DNA from: Verrucomicrobiaceae bacterium
Lineage (GTDB): Bacteria; Verrucomicrobiota; Verrucomicrobiia; Verrucomicrobiales; Verrucomicrobiaceae
Length of the DNA: 64,000 bases
Assembly: GCA_027490195.1 (NCBI GenBank)
Contig: JAIXYN010000098.1
Coordinates: forward strand, 1-64,000
Direction: 5' to 3'
The notes below the pieces were generated by a model. The model ran no database searches. It had not been told where the DNA came from and saw only the letters and a program-made list of their open reading frames with translations. The position numbers and the translations under genes are program-made. Below, in pieces: positions 17,679 to 27,186 of the stretch (within the stretch, counting starts at the first letter, position 1; every line of letters starts with the position of its first letter).

Positions 17679-18695
17679 ATGACCGACGCCTACGCTTCAG
17701 ACTCAGAAATTCAGTCAGCATCCTTACCCGTCAATGCCCTGCGCCGCACCCTGAACGAGGTGCTGTTTGGGCAGGGTGAACTCATCGAGCTGGTGCTCTG
17801 CGGCGTTATCGCACGCGGTCATGTGCTGCTCGAAGGTTTGCCGGGACTTGGAAAAACCGAGTTGGTGAAAGGACTCTCCAAAGCCCTCAACCTCACCACA
17901 CGTCGCGTGCAGTTCACGCCCGATTTGCTTCCCGGCGACATCACAGGAAACCCCGTGCTGCAGGAGGTGGATGGCAAACGCGAGTTCGTCTTTCAACCGG
18001 GGCCTGTGTTCACCAACCTGCTGCTCGCAGATGAAATCAACCGCGCCTCTCCCAAGACGCAGTCCGCACTGCTCGAAGCCATGCAGGAGCGCCGCGTGAC
18101 GGTGCTTGGGCAGACGCACACGTTGCCAGATCCTTTCTTTGTGCTCGCCACGCAGAACCCCATCGAACTCGAAGGCACTTATCCGCTGCCAGAGGCACAG
18201 GTGGACCGCTTTTTGTTCAAGCTGGAGGTGCTGCGCAATTCGGCGGCAACGCTGGCAAAGATCGTCACTCAGCGCGAACTCGGCGTGGAGCCACAGGTGA
18301 TGTCCGTGGTCACGCGTGAGGCTTTCGCGCTGATCCAGGCCACCGCACGTCGGATCTTCCTGCCCGAGATCGTTGCAGACTACATCGCGCGCATCGTCGA
18401 TGCCACACACCCGGGGCAGTCGCAGGCATCGCAGGGCGTGCGCTTTGGCGCCAGCCCGCGCGCGGCGCTGAGTTTGGCGGCGGCTTCAAAGGCACGCGCT
18501 CTTATGCATGGCCGGCCAAATGCGAGCTTTGAAGACGTTCAGGCGCTGGCCCTGCCGGTGCTCAATCATCGTGTGCTGCTGGACTATACCGCGCGCATGG
18601 ATGGCAAAACCAGCGCTGGCATCGTGCGTGCCATTCTGGCGGAAGTGCCCGTGCAAAATCTCGCCACACCCCGCACGCTGAAGGAGGTCGCATGA
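17679..18695 (+). CDS. moxR: MoxR-family AAA+ ATPase
   Basis: A 338-residue chaperone-like ATPase. Walker A is GLPGLGKTE (about 53-61), Walker B is LLADEINRASPKTQ, sensor 1 is FFVLATQNPIELEGTYPLPEAQ, all classic MoxR. MoxR proteins act with VWA-domain partners to mature or insert metal-containing or membrane complexes. Two VWA proteins and a DUF58 protein are encoded in the same operon. The next gene overlaps it by 4 bases (ATGA). Very confident on family; the client is unknown. Confidence 0.95.
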   Translation: MTDAYASDSEIQSASLPVNALRRTLNEVLFGQGELIELVLCGVIARGHVLLEGLPGLGKTELVKGLSKALNLTTRRVQFTPDLLPGDITGNPVLQEVDGKREFVFQPGPVFTNLLLADEINRASPKTQSALLEAMQERRVTVLGQTHTLPDPFFVLATQNPIELEGTYPLPEAQVDRFLFKLEVLRNSAATLAKIVTQRELGVEPQVMSVVTREAFALIQATARRIFLPEIVADYIARIVDATHPGQSQASQGVRFGASPRAALSLAAASKARALMHGRPNASFEDVQALALPVLNHRVLLDYTARMDGKTSAGIVRAILAEVPVQNLATPRTLKEVA

Positions 18696-20488
18696 AGTCA
18701 CTTCACCGCCTGCTGCTCGGTGTGCTGCTGCTGGGGGCAACGGAGGCATATGCACAGAAAAACATCGCCAATGAGGAGCTGGACTCGCTCTCTGGCACTC
18801 GCCTGCAGGTTCGCAGCGTGTTTGATCCACTGCCTCCCTCGGGCTATGCGCCGATGCGCATCGTTGCAACAAACGGCACGGGCCGCAATGCGCGCTGGGG
18901 CTTCGATTTTCATTCGCAGACCCAGCTCTACCCGCAGCAAAACGCGCACCGCAGCAGCTTTGCGCTGGATGTCCCCGCGCGCTCCACCCAGTCGGCATTG
19001 TTCTTGGTGCCGGTGGCCGTGGACTACGGGGACAGAAGCGTGGAAGTTAGCGGCCATGTGCTGCGCGTGGATTTCTCAGGCACGGGTTTTGATGTGGGGT
19101 CAAAAAATGAGCATGAAAACCGCGTCACCCATCGCGCGGCCCTGGCCCTGAGTGAGACGTTGGCCGAGTTCAGTATCACCCAGCTAAACAAGGAGATGGA
19201 GTCGAGGCTTCGCTCCAGCAGCGGCGGCTACTACGGCGGCCCCGTGACTTTTGGCAGCCGCTTTGACGTGTCGGATCTCCCGGACTCCTGGCTGGGCTAC
19301 AGCGGTTTTGACATCATTCTTCTGAGCAGCACCGACTGCCAGAAGCTGAAGCCAGGTGTGAAGCGCGCGCTGCTGGAGTGGGTGCGGCTGGGCGGTACGC
19401 TGCATGTCTATCTCTCGCCGGGTGCCATGGCTTCATCGCTGGGGCTACCCGAGGTGACGGATGCAGGTTCAAAGGCGGTCTCGCTGGGGAAAATCGCGGT
19501 CTTTGGCTGGGACGGCAAGACTCTGCCCGCACGAGAAACCATCAACCGCTACTGGGGTGAGAAAGCGCGCATGGAAAGTCTCAGGTCTGACCATGCCACG
19601 TCGAGCTCATGGCCGCTGCTGTCTCTGCTGGGCTCGCGCAGCTTTGCCTCATGGCAGGTCATCGTGTTCCTCGTCGTCTTCGGCCTGCTGGTGGGTCCGG
19701 TGAATCTCTTTGTGCTGGCTCCTGCGGGCAGGCGGCACAAGCTCTTCATCACCACGCCGCTGCTTTCCATCGGCGCCAGCCTCGTCATGGTGGTTCTCAT
19801 CCTTCTCCAGGACGGTACCGGCGGCAGCGGCAGGCGTTTTGTTGCCATTGATTTGGAGCCGGATGAAGCGGCAGCCTACGTGACGCAGGAGCAGGTCTCC
19901 CGCACGGGCGTTCTTCTCGGCGCGGCTTTTGAGGTGAAGCAGCCCGTGCTCATCGAGCCCCTCACCATGCCAGACACACCCTGGGCAAAACTGAAAAACA
20001 CCAACAACCTGCAGCCCGCAGACCTGACGCAGGACGGACGTGAACGCCGTGGGAATTTTTTCCAAAGCCGCGCAGAGCAGGGGCAGGCACTGCGAGCCGC
20101 CGTCTCGACGCGCGCACGTCTCGAACTCAAGGCCGGTGCCGCACCTGAAGCCGCACCGACACTGATCTCAGCACTCGGCTTCACGGTGGAGGAATTGTTT
20201 TACACCGATGCAGCGGGCGCGCAGTGGCGGCTCGAAAAACCGCTTAGCACCGGCCAGAGCGCCACGCTGGTCAAAGCGGATCACAGTGCTCAACGGTTGT
20301 GGTGTGAGGCCGCCTTCGATCCCGCCGTGGACTCGCTGCGAAATTTGCTCACTACCACCACCACGAACCGTCGTTCCTTCTTCGTCGCCAAGGCCCGGCA
20401 GGCGCCTGATTTCACACTCGACACCCTGTCCTCCATCCGCTGGGAGGACGATCACATTGTTGTCTTCGGCCCGGTCACGCAGCCCTGA
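18692..20488 (+). CDS. exported membrane protein of the MoxR/ABC operon
   Basis: A 598-residue protein starting with a signal peptide (MKSLHRLLLGVLLLGATEAYA). A beta-rich extracytoplasmic region (25-310) contains a GATase-like LPDSWLGYSGFDIILLSS stretch. Two transmembrane helices follow near 320-375 (VIVFLVVFGLLVGPVNLFVL; LLSIGASLVMVVLILL), then a second soluble part. From memory, GPVNLFVLAPAGRRHKL-like sequence occurs in large membrane proteins encoded next to MoxR/DUF58 and ABC-2 transporters, reminiscent of gliding/GldG-type partners. It overlaps moxR by 4 bases. The exact function is unknown. Confidence 0.75.
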   Translation: MKSLHRLLLGVLLLGATEAYAQKNIANEELDSLSGTRLQVRSVFDPLPPSGYAPMRIVATNGTGRNARWGFDFHSQTQLYPQQNAHRSSFALDVPARSTQSALFLVPVAVDYGDRSVEVSGHVLRVDFSGTGFDVGSKNEHENRVTHRAALALSETLAEFSITQLNKEMESRLRSSSGGYYGGPVTFGSRFDVSDLPDSWLGYSGFDIILLSSTDCQKLKPGVKRALLEWVRLGGTLHVYLSPGAMASSLGLPEVTDAGSKAVSLGKIAVFGWDGKTLPARETINRYWGEKARMESLRSDHATSSSWPLLSLLGSRSFASWQVIVFLVVFGLLVGPVNLFVLAPAGRRHKLFITTPLLSIGASLVMVVLILLQDGTGGSGRRFVAIDLEPDEAAAYVTQEQVSRTGVLLGAAFEVKQPVLIEPLTMPDTPWAKLKNTNNLQPADLTQDGRERRGNFFQSRAEQGQALRAAVSTRARLELKAGAAPEAAPTLISALGFTVEELFYTDAAGAQWRLEKPLSTGQSATLVKADHSAQRLWCEAAFDPAVDSLRNLLTTTTTNRRSFFVAKARQAPDFTLDTLSSIRWEDDHIVVFGPVTQP

Positions 20489-20508
20489 ACTCCGCATCTT
20501 CGATCTTC

Positions 20509-21564
20509 ATGTCATCGTCTGTTCCAAACTCCGCCCCCGCTCACGAGATGGACCGCAGCCAGCCTGCGGTCGTGGTGGAGGATCTGCACCGCACCTTTGG
20601 CAACCTGAAGGCGGTGAATGGCGTGTCCTTCAGCATTGATCACGGGCGCGTGGTCGGTTTCGTCGGTGCCAATGGCGCGGGCAAAACCACCACCATGCGC
20701 ATCATGGCCACGCTTGATTCTCCAGGCAGCGGCAAGGTAAGCATGGGAGGCCACAACGTCGTGCATCATCCGGCCAAGGTGCGCCGTCTGCTGGGCTGGA
20801 TGCCGGACAGCTTCGGCACCTATGAGCACATGACCGTGCTGGAATACCTGGACTTCTATGCGCGCGCCCTTGGCTTCAAAGGCGCGGACCGTCTCCGGCG
20901 CATCCAGGAGGTGATGGACTTCACCGATCTCACGCCGCTGGCAGATCGCATGAGCAACAAGATGTCCAAAGGCCAGACCCAGCGCCTCTGCCTGGGGCGC
21001 GCTTTGCTGCACGATCCGCAGATCCTCATCCTCGATGAACCCGCCGCTGGCCTTGATCCCAAGGCGCGTGTGGAACTGAAAAACCTCATCCGCATTCTCG
21101 CGCAGGAGGGTAAGACCATCCTCATCAGTTCGCATATCCTCAGCGAGCTCGGGGAAATGTGCGACAGCCTGCTCTTCATCGACAAAGGCCGCATCGTGCA
21201 TCATGGCGACGCCGAAAGCATGGTGCGCGGCACCGAGACTGCCGGAGAGACCTTGGTGAATGTACAGATCGCCGGCGAACCTGCCAAGCTCATCGAATGG
21301 GCGCTCACTGCCCCGCTGATCAAGGTCGAGGAAGAGACCAAGCGCGGCGCTCGTCTCCGCATTCAGGCTGCCGATGATGCCACCCTGGCAGGAGTACTGC
21401 GCCGCATGATCCAGGATGGCCTCCCCGTGCTCGACTACCACCGCGAGGAGCGCCGCCTCGAAGACGCCTTCATCGACATGCTCGGTCAGATCGACAAGAA
21501 CACGTTCAAAGCGCAGCAGCCGGGAGAATTGCCGCAAAAAAACGCAGAAGCCGCAAAACTATGA
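20509..21564 (+). CDS. ABC transporter ATP-binding protein
   Basis: A 351-residue ABC ATPase. Walker A GANGAGKTT (about 55-63), signature MSKGQTQRL (about 151), Walker B ILILDEPAAGLD (about 172-183) and H-loop ILISSHIL are intact. The C-terminal extension (about 240-351) is typical of ABC-2 type exporters (drug, polysaccharide or gliding type). Two permease genes follow, so it should energise a heteromeric ABC-2 transporter. The substrate is unknown. Confidence 0.94.
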   Translation: MSSSVPNSAPAHEMDRSQPAVVVEDLHRTFGNLKAVNGVSFSIDHGRVVGFVGANGAGKTTTMRIMATLDSPGSGKVSMGGHNVVHHPAKVRRLLGWMPDSFGTYEHMTVLEYLDFYARALGFKGADRLRRIQEVMDFTDLTPLADRMSNKMSKGQTQRLCLGRALLHDPQILILDEPAAGLDPKARVELKNLIRILAQEGKTILISSHILSELGEMCDSLLFIDKGRIVHHGDAESMVRGTETAGETLVNVQIAGEPAKLIEWALTAPLIKVEEETKRGARLRIQAADDATLAGVLRRMIQDGLPVLDYHREERRLEDAFIDMLGQIDKNTFKAQQPGELPQKNAEAAKL

Positions 21565-21599
21565 ATCAAATCCGGCATCCCTTTTCTGCGTTTTTTTGC
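21534..21599. repeat. perfect 16-bp inverted repeat between ABC ATPase and permease genes
   Basis: Arms at 21534-21549 and 21584-21599 are perfect inverse complements (GCA7CGCAGAA type), separated by 34 bases that include the ATPase stop. The second arm has a seven-T run, so it could attenuate transcription inside the operon. It could also be a mobile-repeat relic. Further TTTGCG/TTCTTTGCGG sequence follows to 21610. Confidence 0.65.
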
Positions 21600-21622
21600 G
21601 CTTCTTTGCGGGCATCCCACTC

Positions 21623-23068
21623 ATGAACGCCGCTCCCGCCATCATGGACTTTTCAGACCGCCTCTCACCGATGGTGGTGAAGGAGCTGCGGCAGGGGCTG
21701 CGCACGCGTCTGTTCGGCGGCGTGCTGCTAACGCTGCATCTCATGCTGGTGCTGCTCACGCTCATGAGCGGCGGGGCGGAAAATGCCGCCGTGGTGAGCG
21801 GGTGGTTCGATGGCATCGCCACGCTCGTGCTGTGCATCATCATGCCGCTGCGCGGGTTTTCTGCCGTGGCAGATGAGTTGAAGTCCGGCACCCTGGACAT
21901 GCTGGCGCTCACCCGGCTCTCAGCCGGGCGCATCATCTTCGGCAAATGGGCCGCCATCGCCTCGCAGTCGCTGCTCCTCATGCTCAGCATCATGCCTTAC
22001 GTGGTCGCACGTTTTGTGTTTGGCGGCCTGGATTTGTTCGGCGAGATCGCGGCGTTGTTTTACAAATGGCTGGCCGGTGTCGTGATTGCGGCGGTGATCG
22101 TGGCGCTCTCCACTCAGCGCCAGTTTTGGCTGCGGGCCGTGATTGTTTTCCTGCCGATGTTGTTCGGCGGCTGTGGTGCGGCTTCCTTCATGATGATGTC
22201 ACGCATGGGCGGCGGAATGTCTTCGGGCTTGGTGTTCACCTCCTTCACGAAATCAGGTGGCGGCGGTTCCGTGTTGCTGGTGCTGGGCATGGCGGCCTGG
22301 GCCATTTTTTTCTTTCTCAGTCTGGCCGCCACGCGCATCGCCCCTGCCGCTTCACTATTGAGTGTGATCAAGCGCTCCGTAAATCTGGTCGCGCTGCTGT
22401 CATTGATGCTGCTGGGCTGGCTGACCGGATCCAGTGCTGCGATGGGAATGACGGCTGCGGGCGTGCTCTCACTCCTGATGATGGACGCCCTGACCGAACG
22501 CGTGAACGAAGTGCCCTCGGTGTATGCCGCCTTCTATCAGCGCGGCTGGCCGGGCCGGCTGGCACTGTGGCTGCTGGCACCGGGCTGGGTGACGGGGCTG
22601 GCTTACTCTGCGCTGCTGGTGGCTCTGGTGTCGGCATATGTGGGTTGGGCCCGCAGTGTGGAGGAGGCGAAACTGATCGCTGTGGGTGCCGCCGGCACGT
22701 GGATGATCGCGGCACTGGTGCAGCTGTTTTCCACACGCAAATCACGTGATCTGCTGCCGCCTTTCATCATCTTTTGGCTGATTGTAAATGTGATGATTGC
22801 TACCCTTGGCAGCCTGTTGATGATTCCATGGGCCATGAAGACCACCACGGTCTGGTTCACCTGCGCTCTGCCGCAGTTGCTGCAAGCCGGCTATACGACC
22901 GCGCAGGCGGGAGATAAGGCCGCCCTTCTCAATCTTGGCATGCTCACCGCCTGTATCTGGCCTGGGGCGCTGTTGATTGCCGCAGTGTTTGCCTGGCGGC
23001 GCGCACGCGCTGCGCGGCAGGAAGGCTGGCGCATGATTCACGGCGATCAAGGAGGCTCTGCAGTCTGA
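21623..23068 (+). CDS. ABC-2 type transporter permease
   Basis: A 481-residue multi-pass membrane protein, start MNAAPAIMDFSDRLSPMVVKELRQGLRTRLF. The cytoplasmic 'VVKELRQGLRTR' entry followed by a hydrophobic helix is typical of ABC-2/NatB-like permeases. Around ten or more hydrophobic segments are visible. The frame extends 69 codons upstream through the ATPase gene, but that part is an overlap shadow. It is similar in its first 100 residues to the next gene (SGTLDMLALTRLSAGRIIFGKW versus DGTLDMLTLTSIASFRILYGKW), so the two probably arose by duplication and form a heterodimer. Confidence 0.87.
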   Translation: MNAAPAIMDFSDRLSPMVVKELRQGLRTRLFGGVLLTLHLMLVLLTLMSGGAENAAVVSGWFDGIATLVLCIIMPLRGFSAVADELKSGTLDMLALTRLSAGRIIFGKWAAIASQSLLLMLSIMPYVVARFVFGGLDLFGEIAALFYKWLAGVVIAAVIVALSTQRQFWLRAVIVFLPMLFGGCGAASFMMMSRMGGGMSSGLVFTSFTKSGGGGSVLLVLGMAAWAIFFFLSLAATRIAPAASLLSVIKRSVNLVALLSLMLLGWLTGSSAAMGMTAAGVLSLLMMDALTERVNEVPSVYAAFYQRGWPGRLALWLLAPGWVTGLAYSALLVALVSAYVGWARSVEEAKLIAVGAAGTWMIAALVQLFSTRKSRDLLPPFIIFWLIVNVMIATLGSLLMIPWAMKTTTVWFTCALPQLLQAGYTTAQAGDKAALLNLGMLTACIWPGALLIAAVFAWRRARAARQEGWRMIHGDQGGSAV

Positions 23069-23069
23069 T

Positions 23070-24539
23070 ATGAACACGACCCTGCCCATGCTTCGCGATT
23101 TCAGCGATCACTTCAGCCCGATCGTTGTCAAGGAACTGCGCCAGGGCCTGCGCACTCGGTTCTTCACCTCGGCGCTGATCCTGTTCCACACCTTCATCAT
23201 CCTGCTTCTCGTGTCGGTGACGTATGGTGCACCGCTGGAGGCCGTGAACGGCATTTTCTGGGGCATCGCAGGTTTCATGCTGTTGGCGGTCATGCCACTG
23301 CGTGGATTTGCCGCCCTGCATACCGAAGCCACCGATGGCACGCTGGACATGCTGACGCTGACCTCCATCGCCTCATTCCGTATCCTTTATGGCAAATGGG
23401 TCGCGCTCTACAGCCAGGCGCTGCTGGTGGCTGGCTCCATTCTGCCCTACATGGTCGCCCGCTACTTCTTTGGCGGCGTTGAAATCCTACAGGAGGTCGT
23501 GGCGCTGGTGATGCTGGCTCTCGGTTCCGGCGTCATCACGGCGGCATTGCTGGCCTTTTCTTCGCAGGGGCCGTTGTTGCTGCGCATCTTTCTGGCTCTC
23601 TGTATCGGCGCGGGCGCGGTGCCGCTGGGGTTCTTCACCGCATTCCTCGTATCGGCGTCGCAGGCAGACTCGCTGGTGCGCGAATTCTTTGCACTCGATC
23701 TGTGGGAGCAGTGCAGCCTCATCGGCGGCATTCTGGCTCTGGTGGTCTATGCCGTGTATTACTTTCTGGCGCTTGGTGCCTCACGCATCGCTCCGCCGTC
23801 AGAGAATCACAGCACGCTGAAACGCCTCATCGCATTGGCCGTGCATGGAGCCTTGATGGTGACGGGCCTGCTGCTGTGTTTTCTCAATACGGATCCACGG
23901 GTTGCTTTTTGGGCTTTTATTCCCCTGATGTTCCTGACGCTCATCGTCTGCATGGATGTGCTGACGGAGGAGATGCCGCGCTACCCCACCGCCGTGGTGG
24001 CACTGGCACGGCGTGGGCGTTTTGGCAGGCTGGCAGGCAGGCTGCTGTATCCAGGCTGGGCTTCCGGCGTGATGTTCTCCGCCGTTATGTGTGGGATGGC
24101 GTTGGTTATTCTCGCGGGTATAACATGGAAGTCTTCTTCAGTTGATTGGGATACTGGTCCGTTTCCACACTTTCTTTGCTTGTTCCTTGCCGTCTTCGTG
24201 CCGGTGATTCTGTGCATCAACCGCACGAATATCTTTGCCAACTGGTGGGTGGTGCAACTTTGTTCCGTCTTTCTCGGCATCCTACTGTCGATGTTTTGCC
24301 ACACCATGAATGCGCGTGATTTGGGGGTTCTCGGCATTTTCACCCCCATCACCTCTTTGTTTGGTGTGGAGTGTGTGAACTACAGCCGCCGTGGCAGCGT
24401 CATGTTCCTTGGCTGCATGTTCAGTGCAGTGTGGCTGCTCGTCGCCATGCTGCGTGCTGCCTCAAATTTCAGCACCTACACCACGCTTGAACGCGAAGAG
24501 CTTGAGCTTGCCGGTCAGGAACCCTCCTCGCACTCATGA
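23070..24539 (+). CDS. ABC-2 type transporter permease (paralogue)
   Basis: A 489-residue membrane protein starting one base after the previous stop. It repeats the same plan as its neighbour: FSPIVVKELRQGLRTRFF, then a transmembrane segment, then GTLDMLTLTSIASF and ILYGKW. About a dozen hydrophobic segments are seen. The tail (YTTLEREELELAGQE) is charged. It likely pairs with the preceding permease and the ATPase. It overlaps the DUF58 gene by 4 bases. Confidence 0.87.
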   Translation: MNTTLPMLRDFSDHFSPIVVKELRQGLRTRFFTSALILFHTFIILLLVSVTYGAPLEAVNGIFWGIAGFMLLAVMPLRGFAALHTEATDGTLDMLTLTSIASFRILYGKWVALYSQALLVAGSILPYMVARYFFGGVEILQEVVALVMLALGSGVITAALLAFSSQGPLLLRIFLALCIGAGAVPLGFFTAFLVSASQADSLVREFFALDLWEQCSLIGGILALVVYAVYYFLALGASRIAPPSENHSTLKRLIALAVHGALMVTGLLLCFLNTDPRVAFWAFIPLMFLTLIVCMDVLTEEMPRYPTAVVALARRGRFGRLAGRLLYPGWASGVMFSAVMCGMALVILAGITWKSSSVDWDTGPFPHFLCLFLAVFVPVILCINRTNIFANWWVVQLCSVFLGILLSMFCHTMNARDLGVLGIFTPITSLFGVECVNYSRRGSVMFLGCMFSAVWLLVAMLRAASNFSTYTTLEREELELAGQEPSSHS

Positions 24540-25420
24540 CGCTGCTTGAAGATGCCAGCGCATTGCGCACGTTGCACATCCGCGCACGTGGCTGGGCGCG
24601 CGTGCTGAAGTTGCCCTTTCGTCAGCAGCGCTGGCGTGGTCATGCGGGTGAGTTTCTTGGCAGCGGCACCGGTAGCAGCCTCGACTTCCAGGACCATCGC
24701 CTCTACCTGCCCGGTGACGATCCGCGCCAGATCAACTGGCAGGCCTACGCCCGCACCGGCACCTACTCGATGAAGCTCTATCGCGAGGAGGTCCGCCCGC
24801 TCGTCGATGTGATACTCGATGTATCGGCATCCATGTTCGCCTTTGCCGCCAAAGAGCAGCGCGCGCTGGAATTGTTTGCCTACACCGTCGAGTCGGCGCT
24901 GCAGTCCGGCGCCACCCTGCGCTGCTATGCTGTCGCCGGATTACAGCACCAATTGCTTGAGCCCGAGGTCATCCTCAGCGGTCAGTGGTATTCACGCGTC
25001 AGCGCCTTGATCCCCACTCAGGAAACTCCCGCGCTCAACCGTCTCCCCCTGCGTGCCGGTGCCATGCGCGTCTTCATCAGCGACCTGCTCTTTGCCACCG
25101 AACCCGAGGCCGTGCTCGCCTGCCTCAGCTCACGCAGCGGTCGCGGCATCGTCTTCGCTCCGCAGGCGCAGGAAGAGGCCGATCCCGGCTGGGACGGCAA
25201 CTATGAATTCATCGACCCCGAAACCGGCCTTCCACATGAGCACCGGGTCGAAGCCGCGCTGCTGCAGCGCTACGAATCAGCCTACCGCCGCCATTTTGAA
25301 CTTTGGAAGGCGGCCGCCCAGAAACACGGCATCGCATTGGCCCGTGTGGCAGCAGAGGCCGACTTCCAAAAGGCGCTGCAACTCGAAGGCCTTTCCAGCG
25401 GAGCTGTGGAAACCGCATGA
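24536..25420 (+). CDS. DUF58 (VWA-like) protein
   Basis: A 294-residue soluble DUF58 protein. The hallmark LPGDDPRQINWQAYARTG lies near 58-76. A VWA-like strand with a modified metal site, VDVILDVSASMF, follows. DUF58 proteins are almost always encoded beside MoxR and are thought to couple the ATPase to membrane VWA proteins. ATGA overlaps are present at both ends, giving strict operon coupling. Confidence 0.92.
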   Translation: MTLLEDASALRTLHIRARGWARVLKLPFRQQRWRGHAGEFLGSGTGSSLDFQDHRLYLPGDDPRQINWQAYARTGTYSMKLYREEVRPLVDVILDVSASMFAFAAKEQRALELFAYTVESALQSGATLRCYAVAGLQHQLLEPEVILSGQWYSRVSALIPTQETPALNRLPLRAGAMRVFISDLLFATEPEAVLACLSSRSGRGIVFAPQAQEEADPGWDGNYEFIDPETGLPHEHRVEAALLQRYESAYRRHFELWKAAAQKHGIALARVAAEADFQKALQLEGLSSGAVETA

Positions 25421-27186
25421 ACCTCACGCTCGCCAACACCTGGGGCCTGTGGGCGCTGCTCGGTCTTCCGGCCGTGATCGCCATTCACTTCCTGCAGCGG
25501 CGCAACCGTCGTGTTCCAGCCACCACACTCTTCCTGCTGCAACAGATGAAGCGCGAGAGCCGCACCGGCAGCCGCTTTGAACGCCTGCGCACTTCCATCC
25601 CGTTTTGGCTGCAATTGCTCATGGTGCTGCTCCTCACCTGGCTTTTGGTGCAGCCACGCTGGCTCAAACACGACGCCGTGCAGCGCATCGTCATCGTGAT
25701 GGACACCTCCGCAAGCATGCAGGCATTTCGCGCACCCGCTCTCAAAGCAGTTGACGATGTTCTCGGCCTGCTTGAAGGGCCGCTCGCACGCGCGGAGCTT
25801 ACCCTGCTGTCTTCGGATGCCGAGGCCCCCAGCCTCTATCACGGCACGCTGGCTGGTGAACTGCGGCAGGGGCTCGATCATTGGGAGCCACTGCTCGGCG
25901 TGCATGATTTCACACCCGCCTTGCGCGTCGCGCGCGGACTCGTCGGGCAGCAAGGCGTTGTGGTGCTCATCACCGATCACCCTCTGCCAGTGCCACCGCT
26001 CTTTGGTGCACAGGTGGTATCCGTCGGTCAGGAAACCGACAACGTCGGCTGGGCAGGCGTCACCGTGGAAGAAAAAGACGGCCAATGGCTGTGGCATGCG
26101 CTGGTTAAAAATTACAGCCGCACCGCACAGGAGCGTCAGTGGCGTGCGCAGGCCGGTGCTGCCGAATCTCCTTGGAAACCCGTCAAGCTCGGCCCCGGTG
26201 AAACCCAGACGCTCTCGGGTCCTTTCCCCGCCGGTGAGATCCAGCAGATCGCGCTGAACCTCAGCGACGACGCGCTTTCACTCGACAACGTTCTGCCCCT
26301 GGTGCGTCCTCAGCCCAAGGTTCTCTCACTCTGTCCGCTTGAAGGCAAAGTGCCGCTGCTCGCCGAGTTGTTCAGCCGCTACGCGCACCTGCGCATGGTC
26401 GCTGTGCCGGGTGAATCTGACCTCGTCGCCGCAGTGATGACTGAGAACTTTGCGTTGCCGGAACAGCGGCATGGCTGCTTTTTTCAAGCACCGGCAGATG
26501 AAGCCGCCCCCTACCTCAAAGGCAGCATCGTCGCCGAACCCCATGCGCTGGTGGAAGGACTGAACTGGCAGGGTCTGCTTGTGCGCGAGTCCAAAGTCAT
26601 GCCCCGGCAGTCGCAGGATCGCGTCCTCCTCTGGCAGGGCGAGCGCCCTCTCATTGTCCTGCGCATGATGCCCGCAGGCGGACGTCAGTTGATCTGCCAG
26701 TTTGATTTGGAAACCTCCAATGCACGCAAACTCCCCGCCTTCGCCGTGCTGCTGCATCGCTTTCTCGAAGAATTGCGCACGGACAAACTCGCCCCCGAAG
26801 CCGCCAATTTCGATGTGCGTCAGCACCTCGTCATCGCTCATCGTCAGGATGCAGGTGCTGCTCCTCTTAAACTCGGAGATCAGGAAATCCCCCTCGCACA
26901 AGCACGCCTGCTGCGCGCACCTTCACGGCCCGGACACTTCACCGTGCGTCAGGGTGAAACCTTGCTGCTGACTGCGGCCGCACACTTTGCCGACACTCGT
27001 GAGGCCGACCTCACCCAGGCGAAGCCGTTCAGCGACCTCGACAAAATCAAAGCCGTACAAATCGAAACCCTGCACGAGGCCGATCCCAACTGGCGGCTGT
27101 GGCTTCTCATCCTGCTGCTTCTGCTGCTAGCCAGTTGGTGGTTCACGAATTCCAGACGCGAAGTTCAGGAGGTATCGCGCGCATGA
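25417..27186 (+). CDS. BatA/VWA-domain membrane protein
   Basis: A 589-residue protein. The N-terminal BatA module (about 1-75) has two hydrophobic helices (LWALLGLPAVIAIHFLQRR; FWLQLLMVLLLTWLLV). A VWA domain begins with VIVMDTSASMQ, an intact DxSxS metal-ion site. A C-terminal helix (LWLLILLLLLLASWWF) ends the protein. BatA-like proteins face the periplasm and work with MoxR. Start MNLTLANTW overlaps the DUF58 stop as ATGA; the 38-codon upstream extension is rejected. Confidence 0.85.
   Translation: MNLTLANTWGLWALLGLPAVIAIHFLQRRNRRVPATTLFLLQQMKRESRTGSRFERLRTSIPFWLQLLMVLLLTWLLVQPRWLKHDAVQRIVIVMDTSASMQAFRAPALKAVDDVLGLLEGPLARAELTLLSSDAEAPSLYHGTLAGELRQGLDHWEPLLGVHDFTPALRVARGLVGQQGVVVLITDHPLPVPPLFGAQVVSVGQETDNVGWAGVTVEEKDGQWLWHALVKNYSRTAQERQWRAQAGAAESPWKPVKLGPGETQTLSGPFPAGEIQQIALNLSDDALSLDNVLPLVRPQPKVLSLCPLEGKVPLLAELFSRYAHLRMVAVPGESDLVAAVMTENFALPEQRHGCFFQAPADEAAPYLKGSIVAEPHALVEGLNWQGLLVRESKVMPRQSQDRVLLWQGERPLIVLRMMPAGGRQLICQFDLETSNARKLPAFAVLLHRFLEELRTDKLAPEAANFDVRQHLVIAHRQDAGAAPLKLGDQEIPLAQARLLRAPSRPGHFTVRQGETLLLTAAAHFADTREADLTQAKPFSDLDKIKAVQIETLHEADPNWRLWLLILLLLLLASWWFTNSRREVQEVSRA

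Noticed and set aside
21584-21599. Intrinsic terminator between ABC ATPase and permease genes
   Set aside because: The arms are 34 bases apart and A/T-rich, the T run lies within the arm, and an operon continues downstream, so termination is not the simplest reading.
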